From positions 1-52,161 of the forward strand of contig DGTC01000013.1 in assembly GCA_002394205.1 (NCBI GenBank): DNA of 52,161 bases, written 5' to 3'. This DNA comes from Lachnospira sp. UBA4346. GTDB lineage: Bacteria > Bacillota > Clostridia > Lachnospirales > Lachnospiraceae. Shown piece by piece: positions 25,522 to 34,265 of this stretch. The notes beneath the pieces were generated by a model. The model did no database searches, was not told where the DNA came from, and was given only the letters and a program-made list of their open reading frames with translations. Made by a program: the position numbers and the translations under genes. Numbering within the stretch: the stretch's first letter is position 1; every line of letters begins with the position of its first letter.

Positions 25522-26182
25522 CAGATTCCCCCTTTACAACCTCTGCTAAATCCCCCTGCTGTGTGAATTCTGCATATATGCTCCATTCTGATTGCATTGC
25601 CTCTTTCGCAGCTGTCGTCTGTATCGCCTGTGCTTCCCACTGCATATCTAATGTCAGATTACTGTATTGATTGGTGTTCTGTTCTTGAAGTTTTGATGCC
25701 AATAATGCATCACATACATTGCTGCTCGTCTCTCCCGCACCTAATTTCTTCTTATAATAAAACCACGTCACGCCATCTTCCTCAACAGTAAACCAATCTT
25801 CACTTGTTTTTGAAACACATGCAAATAAATTCGTATCGAATTTACTTGCGTTTGGTATTCTTACCTGATTGCCCTGCATATCCTTCCATTTACGCGTTAA
25901 TTTTACTCGTATATACGCATCCTTATTTGCTGTATTTGTAACTGATACTTCATGTATCACTACACCATCTGCAAAATCAGCCGATGAAAGAACTATCATA
26001 CTCTTATCATCGGCTGGTTTATGATTCATATTCAATTGAACTTTTATTGACGCTGTTGTAATTGTCTTATCTGTATATGTATGAACCTGATTCGTCGCAA
26101 CAACCTGCAATGTCCCTATGATTGTTAAACATACAACAAGTGCAATGCACAACTTTACCTTTTTCCACTTCATCAATCGCAT
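25511..26182 (-). CDS. TasA/camelysin-like secreted protein
   Basis: 223 residues. An N-terminal signal (KWKKVKLCIALVVCLTIIGT) runs into a SipW-dependent-type start of mature protein (TYTDKTITTASIKVQLNMN). The rest is a beta-rich extracellular domain with SVTNTANKDAYIRVKLTRKW, typical of TasA/camelysin fibre proteins, in which N-terminal strands polymerise. No SipW-like signal peptidase gene lies in the window. AAGGAG precedes the first ATG closely; an in-frame ATG three codons later is possible. Predicted role: surface fibre or matrix component, with the anchored downstream protein as partner. Confidence 0.75.
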   Translation of the reverse strand: MRLMKWKKVKLCIALVVCLTIIGTLQVVATNQVHTYTDKTITTASIKVQLNMNHKPADDKSMIVLSSADFADGVVIHEVSVTNTANKDAYIRVKLTRKWKDMQGNQVRIPNASKFDTNLFACVSKTSEDWFTVEEDGVTWFYYKKKLGAGETSSNVCDALLASKLQEQNTNQYSNLTLDMQWEAQAIQTTAAKEAMQSEWSIYAEFTQQGDLAEVVKGESDAQ

Positions 26183-26288
26183 ACGCTCCTTTTGTTATTA
26201 TAAAAGTATTTTATTTGTACTTTTATAGTATAGGTATGAAAATGAGATTGAAAATATAACTAAATTTTACCAGATTATCGCAATACAA

Positions 26289-27314
26289 TCAAAGTGCTTC
26301 ATCGCTTCTTAATGTATTTTGATACATCATGTATCCGTTTCCTCCATTTTTTTTAACGGCATATAGAGCCAAATCAGCATTTTCATATAATCTTGCTACA
26401 TCGCTACCGTGATTCGGATACATCGATATTCCAATACTTGTTGTTAGTAAAAAATCTGAATCTTCTTCAAATGAAATCGTTTTTATAACTTTCTGTATTG
26501 CCGCTGCCAAACATTTTGCCTGTCTTTCACTGGAAATTGGAGCAATAATAACAAATTCATCACCGCCATGTCTGCCGGCAACTGCATCCTTTGGCTTTTG
26601 CATATCTATTATATTTGCAAAACTTTTTAATACTTTATCCCCAAACATATGTCCATACGTATCATTAATATGTTTAAACTTATCTAAATCGAAAATAAAC
26701 ATGGCAAATGGTTTATTTTCAGATACTTTTTTGGCAACAAATTCTTTACAATATTTATTATTATATAACCCTGTGAGCGAATCACATTTAGAAATCATAT
26801 CTAACTTGGTAATATTTTTTTCCTGTAATAATTTTGCATACTCTGAATTGACAAGATAATTAAATACTCTGTCTAATAAAAATGCAGACGATTTTATGGA
26901 TTCTTCATCTCGAATTGGAATCTTTCTTGCTGCTTCTAAATATTCTTCTCTTGGAATTCCCAAATCATCTGCCAATGCGATAATTTTATCCTCATCAATT
27001 GGCTTAGACAATACCTGTCCGCCAATTATTCTTCCTACCTTTTCTCCATTCTCTAAGAAAATATCAAATCCAAAATCCATCAATCCGGCGTGACAATAGT
27101 ATATCCCCTCATTGTTTCTATCACAGTACTGACATCTGGTATCTCCCTTTTCAGTCTGACGCGTATATTTCGTACAAAAATCCGTAAAACCAATCTGACC
27201 TGTTATATATTCTCCTTTTGCCCCTAAACATACTGTTGCCATATTGCATGCCGTTGACCATGCTTTCATGATTTCTTCCATTTTATCAATATCAACAATA
27301 TCCCGTATATCCAT
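26289..27314 (-). CDS. PocR-sensor diguanylate cyclase (GGDEF)
   Basis: 341 residues from the ATG at 27312-27314 (MDIRDIVDIDKMEEIMKAW), chosen for GAGGGG upstream; a longer frame upstream has no good site. The N-terminal 170 residues form a PocR-type sensory domain with a cysteine cluster (FCTKYTRQ, then RCQYCDRNNEGIYYCHAGL). A linking helix (about 175-190) leads to a GGDEF domain (CDSLTGLYNNKYC; FDLDKFKHINDTYGH; GRHGGDEFVII). The active GGDEF site is intact, so it should make c-di-GMP in response to a small ligand. A possible -10 (TATAAT) lies in the AT-rich upstream region. Confidence 0.9.
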   Translation of the reverse strand: MDIRDIVDIDKMEEIMKAWSTACNMATVCLGAKGEYITGQIGFTDFCTKYTRQTEKGDTRCQYCDRNNEGIYYCHAGLMDFGFDIFLENGEKVGRIIGGQVLSKPIDEDKIIALADDLGIPREEYLEAARKIPIRDEESIKSSAFLLDRVFNYLVNSEYAKLLQEKNITKLDMISKCDSLTGLYNNKYCKEFVAKKVSENKPFAMFIFDLDKFKHINDTYGHMFGDKVLKSFANIIDMQKPKDAVAGRHGGDEFVIIAPISSERQAKCLAAAIQKVIKTISFEEDSDFLLTTSIGISMYPNHGSDVARLYENADLALYAVKKNGGNGYMMYQNTLRSDEAL

Positions 27315-27454
27315 AATTTTCCCCTCTGTTATAATTCGTTTATGTGAATTATTTATATTATAACACAACCATGTGTATTGTGCCACCACATAATATGCAC
27401 CTTTTGACACCGAATCATATTATAGAAATGAAGCTCTACGTTTCCTAATAACAA

Positions 27455-27485
27455 AAAGGATTTCCGGGAAATCCGAAAATCCTTT
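27455..27485 (-). terminator. Terminator after cstA
   Basis: AAAGGATTT (27455-27463) / AAATCCTTT (27477-27485), with a competing inner palindrome GGATTTCC/GGGAAATCC, followed on the minus strand by TTTTTG. Ends the cstA unit. Confidence 0.75.
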
Positions 27486-27523
27486 CTCGTTTATATTATG
27501 CAAAACAATAAAAACTATTTTAA

Positions 27524-29227
27524 TTATGCATTTTTCTTTGCCTGTGACTTGAATGTCTGAACACCTTCAACAACAAGAACAATTGCAAGAACAGCCATCG
27601 CTGTAGCAAAGATTAACTGGAACCAGTCACCCCATGCTGCTGTACCTGCTGAAATCATCTTAATCTTGTTAATATCTGTAAGAACAAGACTTGTAAGTGT
27701 TGCAGCAAGCATGAAAATCATAGGAATGAAGAACATCTTGTTATTCTTTCCTGCTTCACCAAGCCAAGCGGCAACTGCCATTAATGCGATACCTGCAAGT
27801 AACTGGTTCGCTGCACCGAAAAGTCCCCAAATCTGAGATAACTTTAAATAGCCAAGTGTTGAACCAATAACTACCATTAATAATGTACCAACCAATGGAT
27901 GTGTTAAGAACTTACGGAATCCTGTCGCTTCCTTCCATGACTTCTCACCTTCTTTTAAGAAAAGTTCAGAGAACATGAATCTTGAAAGACGTGTACCCGT
28001 ATCAAGTGAAGTCAATGCAAATACAGAAACTGCCAATGTAAGCAATGCATAAATTGTATTATATACTACAGAACCTTCCCCATTGAACATGCTTGCAATA
28101 CCTGCCGCAAATGCTGCTGAAGGTGAACCATAGTTACCAGCCTTATACTGATCAAATACCATACCAACAGCGATTAATGCGATGATACCAAGTGCTGATT
28201 CAATTAACATAGAACCATAACCGATAACCTTTGCATGCTTTTCGCTGTCAAGCTGCTTAGATGATGTACCTGTTGCAATTAAGCTGTGGAAACCTGAACA
28301 TGCACCACACGCAACAGTAATAAATAAAGTTGGGAATAAGTACTGTCCGTCCTTTGGTGTCCAACTTGTAAATGCAGGAATTGTAAATTCAACTCTTCCT
28401 GTAAATGCTGAAACAACAATACCAATGAATGCAAGTGCAATCATTGCATATAATAAGAAACTTGAAAGATAATCACGTGGCTGCAACAAAATCCAAACCG
28501 GAATCAATGATGCAATACACAGATAAATACCGATAAATACAATCCAACCGATACGGCTTAATGCAAATCCACACTTTAAACCAATTGCTGTGATGGCAAC
28601 AACCCCGATAACACCGATAATTGTGGCCGGTAATGTCTTTACACCAAAACGGTTCGTCATAATACCGTAAATAATTGCCAAAAGAATAAATAAAACAGAA
28701 ATCATTGCAGTTGTCTGATTTCCTGTAGGATTAGCCTTTAATCCTGTTCCACCGCCTGCTGCCGTAAAGAATGTACCTGCAACAACGTTAACGAACGATG
28801 CAATTACAAGAATCAAAACTAAAAGCGCAAAGATAATAAATAATTTCTGTGCTCTCTTACCCATAGAATCTTTGATGATTTCACCAACTGATTTTCCATC
28901 ATGACGAATAGATGCAAATAATGATCCAAAGTCCTGAAGTCCGCCAAAGAAAATACCACCAATGATACACCATAAAAATACTGGAACCCAACCGAAAATT
29001 GCAGCCTGAATTGGTCCGTTAATAGGGCCTGCGCCTGCGATTGATGAAAAGTGATGTCCCATAAGAACTGCTGGAGGTGCCGCAACATAATCTACGCCAT
29101 CTTCCAATTCAACAGCAGGAGTCTTTCTCTTTGGATCGATTCCCCACTGCTTGCAAAGCCAATTGCCGTAAAATACATAACCAATAAACAGCAAGACTAT
29201 TGCACAAATAATGATTACTAATGCCAT
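27524..29227 (-). CDS. cstA: Carbon starvation protein CstA family transporter
   Basis: Membrane carrier of the CstA family, in which members import peptides or pyruvate. 567 residues with about 15 membrane segments; the family hallmark is in the N-terminus (LMGHHFSSIAGAGPINGPI, near residue 55) and later CGACSGFHSLIATGTSSKQL (near residue 295). AAAGGAG precedes the ATG. It follows the 165-residue gene by 37 bases, so they are co-transcribed. The substrate cannot be told from the sequence. Confidence 0.95.
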   Translation of the reverse strand: MALVIIICAIVLLFIGYVFYGNWLCKQWGIDPKRKTPAVELEDGVDYVAAPPAVLMGHHFSSIAGAGPINGPIQAAIFGWVPVFLWCIIGGIFFGGLQDFGSLFASIRHDGKSVGEIIKDSMGKRAQKLFIIFALLVLILVIASFVNVVAGTFFTAAGGGTGLKANPTGNQTTAMISVLFILLAIIYGIMTNRFGVKTLPATIIGVIGVVAITAIGLKCGFALSRIGWIVFIGIYLCIASLIPVWILLQPRDYLSSFLLYAMIALAFIGIVVSAFTGRVEFTIPAFTSWTPKDGQYLFPTLFITVACGACSGFHSLIATGTSSKQLDSEKHAKVIGYGSMLIESALGIIALIAVGMVFDQYKAGNYGSPSAAFAAGIASMFNGEGSVVYNTIYALLTLAVSVFALTSLDTGTRLSRFMFSELFLKEGEKSWKEATGFRKFLTHPLVGTLLMVVIGSTLGYLKLSQIWGLFGAANQLLAGIALMAVAAWLGEAGKNNKMFFIPMIFMLAATLTSLVLTDINKIKMISAGTAAWGDWFQLIFATAMAVLAIVLVVEGVQTFKSQAKKNA

Positions 29228-29264
29228 TTTTTTCTCTCCTTTTTATATGTATGTTGTGTGACAA

Positions 29265-29762
29265 TTATTCTGCCACTATATTACTCAGAAGTTTCTTCAA
29301 AGATCCACCCTGGCGGTTGTGTGAAATCTTTCCTGTAGATACTTCTAATGTAATCAAACGATAATTACTCCAGCCTCTTAACGTGAATAGATAGCTTTTG
29401 TAATGTTTTAATTTGGGAATCATTTGAAAAGCTTCATCCTGTACTCTGTCTGCAATAATAATTAATGTAACATCTGAGCTTTTGTGACTCTCCTCTAAAT
29501 CAACTCTGGACAGTCCCTCTTCCCATGCCCTCTGATCCAACATGTGGAGCGTGTTTTTATCTAATTCGTCTTCTAGTGCAAAAAAAACAAATTCATTTGA
29601 CTCTGATTCAAAAATCTTTGCACTTTTTGATAAAAAATAATGCTCATCATGTGTATGGAATTCAGCTTCTGCTGAAAAGGGTTCTGTCACTGCATCTCTT
29701 TTTATGTTGTAATAACGCTGAAATGCCTTAAGCGTTTTTTCCAATATTTCATTTTTATCCAT
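29265..29762 (-). CDS. Hypothetical protein, probable cstA-associated accessory
   Basis: 165-residue soluble protein that I cannot assign. No membrane segment or signal is seen. Segments of mixed alpha/beta character: EYFSLSKSAKIFES-like N-terminal half and VTLIIIADRVQDEAFQMI followed by YKSYLFTLRGWSNYRLITLE. The ATG has AGGGA seven bases upstream. Placed immediately upstream of cstA with no terminator between, so it probably supports or regulates the transporter (inference). Confidence 0.72.
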   Translation of the reverse strand: MDKNEILEKTLKAFQRYYNIKRDAVTEPFSAEAEFHTHDEHYFLSKSAKIFESESNEFVFFALEDELDKNTLHMLDQRAWEEGLSRVDLEESHKSSDVTLIIIADRVQDEAFQMIPKLKHYKSYLFTLRGWSNYRLITLEVSTGKISHNRQGGSLKKLLSNIVAE

Positions 29763-29891
29763 AAATAAATCCCTAATTATTCATATTCTATCTGTATTTT
29801 TAATAAACTTTATCATTTATTAACTTTTTCTTTATTCATGTAACACTTTACAGCATTAAACTTTCATTTGCAAGTATTTCCGTAAAAAAAT

Positions 29892-29925
29892 TTCTCTGAA
29901 ACGTAAAATTTTGCGTTTCAGAGAA
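29892..29925 (-). terminator. Intrinsic terminator after the DUF445 gene
   Basis: Perfect 12-bp inverted repeat TTCTCTGAAACG (29892-29903) / CGTTTCAGAGAA (29914-29925), followed on the minus strand by seven T. Confidence 0.85.
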
Positions 29926-29965
29926 CCATTTTAGTTTATTTTATTTAGTTAATTGCTACTATTTA

Positions 29966-30820
29966 TTAAAGAAAAATATTTATCATACCAATCAGTGCAC
30001 CAATAACAGCTCCTAAATTGATAACAGCTTTCAGTTCATTTTCCATCACATACATGACAAGCTCTTCTAGTTCTTCCACCTTCATGGATTCCACCTGTTT
30101 TTGTACAATTGCTTGAATATCCAGGACTGCAAGAAGTTCTTCACTCTTTTCTGACAGAAATGTCTTTATAATCTTGCTCACTGTATGCGTCAACTGCATC
30201 TGATTCATTCCGAATAATTCCACAATCTCTTTCGTCTGAATCGTGCCTTGGTCTTCCACTTTCTTTGCAATATAATCCTGCACCATCTGTTTCCCATTTT
30301 CCTGCACATATGCTTTCAAGCCCACATCGATTTTTCCATAGATACTCTCTAGCATAGAACCATTCAAAAACATTGAAATCATTGGATTTTTCAAATAATC
30401 CTGTAATGTATGATTGCCGATTTCTCGAATCACAGGTAACAAATCTGCATGTTCAATCTCTTCTGTCAGCTTGTCCGTAATATTGCTTCCTGCCTTTTCT
30501 AGTGTTTCTCCAGATTCTTCAAAATTGATATTTGCCTTTAAAATACTATCCACAATGGAAGCTGCAATCTTATCACTTAGTCCATTCTCTTCAAGCTGCG
30601 CCATCATTGCTTCCTTTGTCAAAAGCTGCTCACTTACTGCATTTCCTACTGCATTTGCGATTCGCGACTGATTCTTTGGAATCACTCCCGGTGTAAATGG
30701 AACTTTCCATTTACCAATATATTTCGCTGTTCTTGGACGAAACAACATCTTAATTGCAATATAATTCGTAAAATAACCAATAATACCACCAACCACGATG
30801 GGTACGATTACATGTAACAT
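29966..30820 (-). CDS. DUF445 family membrane protein (YheB-like)
   Basis: 284 residues. The N-terminal membrane segment (IVPIVVGGIIGYFTNYIAIK) runs into the hallmark IKMLFRPRTAKYIGKWKVPFTPGVIPKNQ region of DUF445, followed by long amphipathic helices and a second C-terminal membrane segment (VINLGAVIGALIGMINIFL). Bacillus relatives are thought to help morphology or spore germination but the function is not settled. AGAGG precedes the ATG. A single-gene unit with its own terminator. Confidence 0.85.
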   Translation of the reverse strand: MLHVIVPIVVGGIIGYFTNYIAIKMLFRPRTAKYIGKWKVPFTPGVIPKNQSRIANAVGNAVSEQLLTKEAMMAQLEENGLSDKIAASIVDSILKANINFEESGETLEKAGSNITDKLTEEIEHADLLPVIREIGNHTLQDYLKNPMISMFLNGSMLESIYGKIDVGLKAYVQENGKQMVQDYIAKKVEDQGTIQTKEIVELFGMNQMQLTHTVSKIIKTFLSEKSEELLAVLDIQAIVQKQVESMKVEELEELVMYVMENELKAVINLGAVIGALIGMINIFL

Positions 30821-30919
30821 TTGTCCTAACCTCTTTTCAATAAAACTAACAGACGTTATTCTATCATACTTTCTAAGAGGTGACTATGAAGGTTTTATTA
30901 AATTTTTGTATCTTTGTGC

Positions 30920-31486
30920 CTATTCCATCCTCATATACGCCGACATCATACACACGCCGTTAGCACCTGCCTGTATACAAGATGCGGCATTGCCTTCGTT
31001 AATACCTCCAATGGCATAGACCGGAATGTCAATATTCTCACAAACTTCCCGTAAAAAGTCCAACCCTCTTGCCGGTAAACCTTTCTTGCAATCGGTTGTA
31101 AAAATATGTCCTGCCGTAATATAATCTGCACCGCGTTTCTGTGCTGTAATGGCATCTTCTGCCGAATGTATCGATGTTCCAATACACATTCCCGCCTGAT
31201 GAAGTGCCTGTATATCTGTTGTTTCATCCATAAATACAGAAAATGGCAAATGGAATTTCTTTGCACCTAATTTTACCGCAGCCGGAATAAATTGATGCAA
31301 AATACAGTCAATCCCAGCACGTGCACAGATGTTTTGTACCTTTCTTGCACAGACTTCATATTGTTCTAATGACAAATCTTTCTCTCGCAGCAAAATCGCC
31401 GATATGCCACTATTTGCTACTTTTTCAAGCTGTGCATAATAATCTCCTTCTACGAGATGTCTGTTGCTGACACATATTTTATACAT
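30920..31486 (-). CDS. thiE: Thiamine phosphate synthase
   Basis: Joins hydroxymethylpyrimidine-PP to thiazole phosphate to give thiamine phosphate. 188 residues from the ATG at 31484-31486 (MYKICVSNRHLVEGD); ATGs at 31492 and 31498 are alternatives. TIM-barrel family features: ILLREKDLS, LHQFIPAAVKLGAKKFHLP, GTSIHSAEDA and DIPVYAIGGINEGN. It is close to TenI in being short, so a TenI-like role (thiazole tautomerase) cannot be excluded. The start overlaps the thiH end by 8 bases. Confidence 0.82.
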   Translation of the reverse strand: MYKICVSNRHLVEGDYYAQLEKVANSGISAILLREKDLSLEQYEVCARKVQNICARAGIDCILHQFIPAAVKLGAKKFHLPFSVFMDETTDIQALHQAGMCIGTSIHSAEDAITAQKRGADYITAGHIFTTDCKKGLPARGLDFLREVCENIDIPVYAIGGINEGNAASCIQAGANGVCMMSAYMRME

Positions 31487-32759
31487 ATACATAATCATTG
31501 AGCACCGGCTGTAAGCCTTCGTTTGACATATCTGCATACATCTGGTCAAAACTTCTTCCGTCAGATATTTCAAACTGCTCGTCTCCTTCTGAATTTGCTT
31601 CCTCTGTACCGGTATATTTGCTCTCGTGATCTCCAATTCCGGTAGAAACACCTGCCGAAATCTTCGTTGCTGCAATCTTTGCAATTCCATTTCTGAAATG
31701 TTCCTGTTCTCTAGAAGAAACCGTAATTCCAATATACGGTAAGAATATTCTATATGCACAAATGACCTGACAGAGTTCTTTTTCATGAACTTCCAACGGA
31801 TTAATCTTATCATTGTTAATAATTGGACGAAGTCGTGGACAGGATAGAGAATACTCCACATGTGGATATTTTCTCTGCAAATAGTACACATGCAGGGCTG
31901 ATGCAAGTGCATCCTTTCTAAAATCTGCAAGTCCTAATAATGCCGAGAATCCGACACCTCTCATTCCGCCCAGAATGGCTCGTTCCTGCGCTTCAAAACG
32001 ATACGGCCACACTCTCTTATGTCCCATCAGGTGCAATGTTTCATACTTCGCTGCATCATAGGTTTCCTGAAAGACGGTAACATAATCCGCTCCACATTCG
32101 TGCAAATATGCATAATCCTCACTATTCACCGGATAGATTTCAAGTCCGATATTTCTGAAATATTTCTTTGCCAGCTTACACGCTTCGCCGATGTAATGAA
32201 TATCACTCATTGTCTTACTCTCGCCTGTGAGCATCAGAATCTCTTCGATTCCGGAATCTGCAATGACCTTCATCTCATGTTCAATCTCTTCCGTTGAAAG
32301 TTTCTTTCTTTTAATGTCATTATAACAGTTAAATCCACAGTATACACAGTAATTTTCACAATAATTTGCAATATATAACGGTGTAAATAAATAAACTGTA
32401 TTTCCAAAATGCTTACTCGTCTCCAACTTTGCTTTCCTTGCCATTTGCTCTAAAAATGGTGCAGCAGCAGGCGACAGCAACGCCTTAAAATCTTCAATAT
32501 CACACGTCTCTTTCTGCAGTGCATATAGGACATCCTGTGCCGTATATTTGCTGTAATCATACGAATCCATTTGCGAAATGACCTGATTCATGATATTTGA
32601 ATCAATCCGTTCCATCCCTTCCATGTATTCAAACGGATCTGTTCTGCTAGAAGGGTCATTTTCAAGACGATGCTTCTTTTCCAACGCTTTTTCACTCAAT
32701 TTGTCTGAATCAACATAAAAAGAATTCTCTTTTTTTTCGTTATTTTCTTCACAATTCAC
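31479..32759 (-). CDS. thiH: 2-iminoacetate synthase (tyrosine lyase)
   Basis: Radical-SAM enzyme that cleaves tyrosine to dehydroglycine for the thiazole ring; marks an anaerobic thiamine pathway. 426 residues, starting at a GTG (32757-32759) with GAAGGAA upstream. The radical-SAM cluster motif is CENYCVYCGF (C-x3-C-x2-C) near residue 135, followed by LMLTGESK and SCPRLRPI. Overlaps thiE at its 3' end and follows thiG by 73 bases. Confidence 0.95.
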   Translation of the reverse strand: MNCEENNEKKENSFYVDSDKLSEKALEKKHRLENDPSSRTDPFEYMEGMERIDSNIMNQVISQMDSYDYSKYTAQDVLYALQKETCDIEDFKALLSPAAAPFLEQMARKAKLETSKHFGNTVYLFTPLYIANYCENYCVYCGFNCYNDIKRKKLSTEEIEHEMKVIADSGIEEILMLTGESKTMSDIHYIGEACKLAKKYFRNIGLEIYPVNSEDYAYLHECGADYVTVFQETYDAAKYETLHLMGHKRVWPYRFEAQERAILGGMRGVGFSALLGLADFRKDALASALHVYYLQRKYPHVEYSLSCPRLRPIINNDKINPLEVHEKELCQVICAYRIFLPYIGITVSSREQEHFRNGIAKIAATKISAGVSTGIGDHESKYTGTEEANSEGDEQFEISDGRSFDQMYADMSNEGLQPVLNDYVYV

Positions 32760-32832
32760 GCTTATTTCCTTCTTTCCCTCTTTGTAGCCAACAATATTTC
32801 CCTATTAGAGTACACATATTGATACACGTACT

Positions 32833-33600
32833 TTAATCTCTTAAAAATCCTGTCAGTGGGTCCGATGCACTTGCCCCTCGCTCTAATACACGACCAATTC
32901 CGGCTAAATAACCTTTTCTGCCTGCAATGATTGCATTTTTAAATGCTTCTGCCATTGCCGGAACATCTTTCGCCGTTGCAATGGCGGTATTTGCCATAAT
33001 GGCTGCTGCTCCCATTTCCATAGCCTCACATGCCTGCGACGGTCTGCCGATTCCTGCATCTACAATAACCGGAAGATCTGTCTCATCAATCAATATCTGA
33101 ATAAATTCCTTTGTTGCAAGACCTTTGTTTGAACCAATCGGTGCTGCAAGTGGCATAATCGCTGCCGCACCTGCTTCTTCTAACGCTCTGGCTGCATACA
33201 AATCCGGATACATATAAGGGAGTACAACAAACCCTTCGTCTGCAAGCATTTTTGTAGCAAGAATCGTCTCTTGATTATCCGGCAAAAGGTATTTCGAATC
33301 TCTCATAATCTCAACCTTTACAAAATCTCCACAGCCGATTTCTCTTGCCATCCTTGCAATACGGACTGCTTCTTTGGCATTTCTAGCACCTGACGTATTC
33401 GGAAGTAATGTAACATTTTCCGGGATATAATCTAGGATGTTCTCATTTTCCTTTGTATTGGTTCTGCGAACTGCTAATGTAATAATCTGTGCCTCAGCCT
33501 GCTCTACTGCCGCACGAATCAGTTCCATCGAATATTTTCCGGAACCTAATATGAATCTGGAAGAAAATTCTTTTCCTCCTAATGTAAATGTATCTGCCAT
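32833..33600 (-). CDS. thiG: Thiazole synthase
   Basis: Forms the thiazole phosphate from deoxyxylulose 5-phosphate, dehydroglycine and ThiS-thiocarboxylate. 255 residues. Motifs: FSSRFILGSGKYSM at the N-terminus, TNTKENENILDYI, LPNTSGARNAKEAVRIARMA and PVIVDAGIGRPSQACEAMEMG. Full length. AGGAG precedes the ATG. It follows thiS by 113 bases that contain a small palindrome (TTGTATACAA, 33669-33678). Confidence 0.96.
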   Translation of the reverse strand: MADTFTLGGKEFSSRFILGSGKYSMELIRAAVEQAEAQIITLAVRRTNTKENENILDYIPENVTLLPNTSGARNAKEAVRIARMAREIGCGDFVKVEIMRDSKYLLPDNQETILATKMLADEGFVVLPYMYPDLYAARALEEAGAAAIMPLAAPIGSNKGLATKEFIQILIDETDLPVIVDAGIGRPSQACEAMEMGAAAIMANTAIATAKDVPAMAEAFKNAIIAGRKGYLAGIGRVLERGASASDPLTGFLRD

Positions 33601-33713
33601 TTTTCCAATCTCCTGTTCTAGCTATTTGCTATTTTTGCGTTATCATAATACTCTAAATCTTTTTTATGTTGTATACAATATACAGACAAGTTGCCTATCC
33701 ATTCGTGTAACGC

Positions 33714-33914
33714 TTATCTGCTGCCGCCACCCACAAAACTGACAACTTCTACAACATCTCCCTCTTCCAAAAACACCTTATCATAGTCTGCCTTCGAAAC
33801 AATCTCCTCATTGCGTTCTACTGCAATTCCAACCAGATTATATCCAGCCTGTGTCAGATAATCCAACAGACATACCCCCGATGCTTTCTCCATTTTTCCA
33901 TTAATCTGAACCAT
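33714..33914 (-). CDS. thiS: Sulfur carrier protein ThiS with a two-residue C-terminal extension
   Basis: Ubiquitin-like sulfur carrier, 66 residues from the ATG at 33912-33914 (MVQINGKMEK), preferred for GGAGG upstream. The fold includes GVCLLDYLTQAG and VEVVSFVGGG. Family members end with the reactive Gly-Gly; here the product ends GGGSR, because two codons (Ser, Arg) follow the glycines before the stop. Either trimming is required or adenylation uses an unusual end. No thiF is seen in the window. First gene of thiS-G-H-E. Confidence 0.88.
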   Translation of the reverse strand: MVQINGKMEKASGVCLLDYLTQAGYNLVGIAVERNEEIVSKADYDKVFLEEGDVVEVVSFVGGGSR

Positions 33915-34073
33915 ATCCACCTCCATAGATTCTCTTTTGTTTTTGTGTATATTTGCGCAAAGTGTTGCTTACAACTCTTTCATGCCCGAACCGTATTGTA
34001 TCGCAATAAAACCTCTTAGGACACGCTTCTTTAACGGAGCATGTTATTTTATGGAAAAATAATTCCATAAAGC

Positions 34074-34127
34074 AAAAAAAGCCGCACAAAGGAAACCTAC
34101 ACCCGCGGTGGTGTACCCCTTTGTGCG
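34074..34127 (-). terminator. Strong GC-rich hairpin terminator upstream of thiS
   Basis: CGCACAAAGG (34083-34092) / CCTTTGTGCG (34118-34127), inner TACACC (34098-34103) / GGTGTA (34110-34115), then seven T on the minus strand (34074-34080). It lies about 140 bases downstream of the LRR gene and only about 20 bases after a good promoter (34155-34183), so it may terminate the LRR transcript, or attenuate the thi leader. The 33915-34265 gap otherwise shows a short palindrome (TTATGGAA/TTCCATAA) and no gene. Confidence 0.75.
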
Positions 34128-34154
34128 ACTTCTGCCTGTCAACACTCTTCGTTT

Positions 34155-34183
34155 ATCATATGCTTATTTGACCCATGTGTCAA
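34155..34183 (-). promoter_or_regulatory. Promoter pointing at the thiS operon
   Basis: Minus strand TTGACA (34178-34183), 17-base spacer, TATGAT (34155-34160). TTGAC/GTCAA inverted repeat and a repeated TTGACAC overlap the -35 region. A transcript from here would run at once into the hairpin at 34074-34127. Confidence 0.6.
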
Positions 34184-34265
34184 GTGTCAATTTCACACTG
34201 CAAACCATTTTTAATCATAAGAAAATCGAATACAGCGATTATCCATAAATACTGTAATGAAATAT

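Noticed and set aside
27380..27385. Sigma-54-type TGGCAC upstream of the PocR-GGDEF gene
   Set aside because: The matching -12 TTGC element is not present at the required distance; a TATAAT box lies downstream instead.
30920..31930. A 336-residue version of the thiE frame
   Set aside because: The first 150 codons overlap thiH in another frame and show no homology; thiE proper starts near 31486.
34083..34127. T-box-like ACCGCG sequence in the hairpin before thiS
   Set aside because: Only a fragment of the T-box motif (AGGGTGGTACCGCG) is present, and it is part of the terminator stem; no stem I.
33915..34265. TPP riboswitch upstream of thiS
   Set aside because: No THI-box or CTGAGA core seen on the minus strand. 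A covariance search would settle it.
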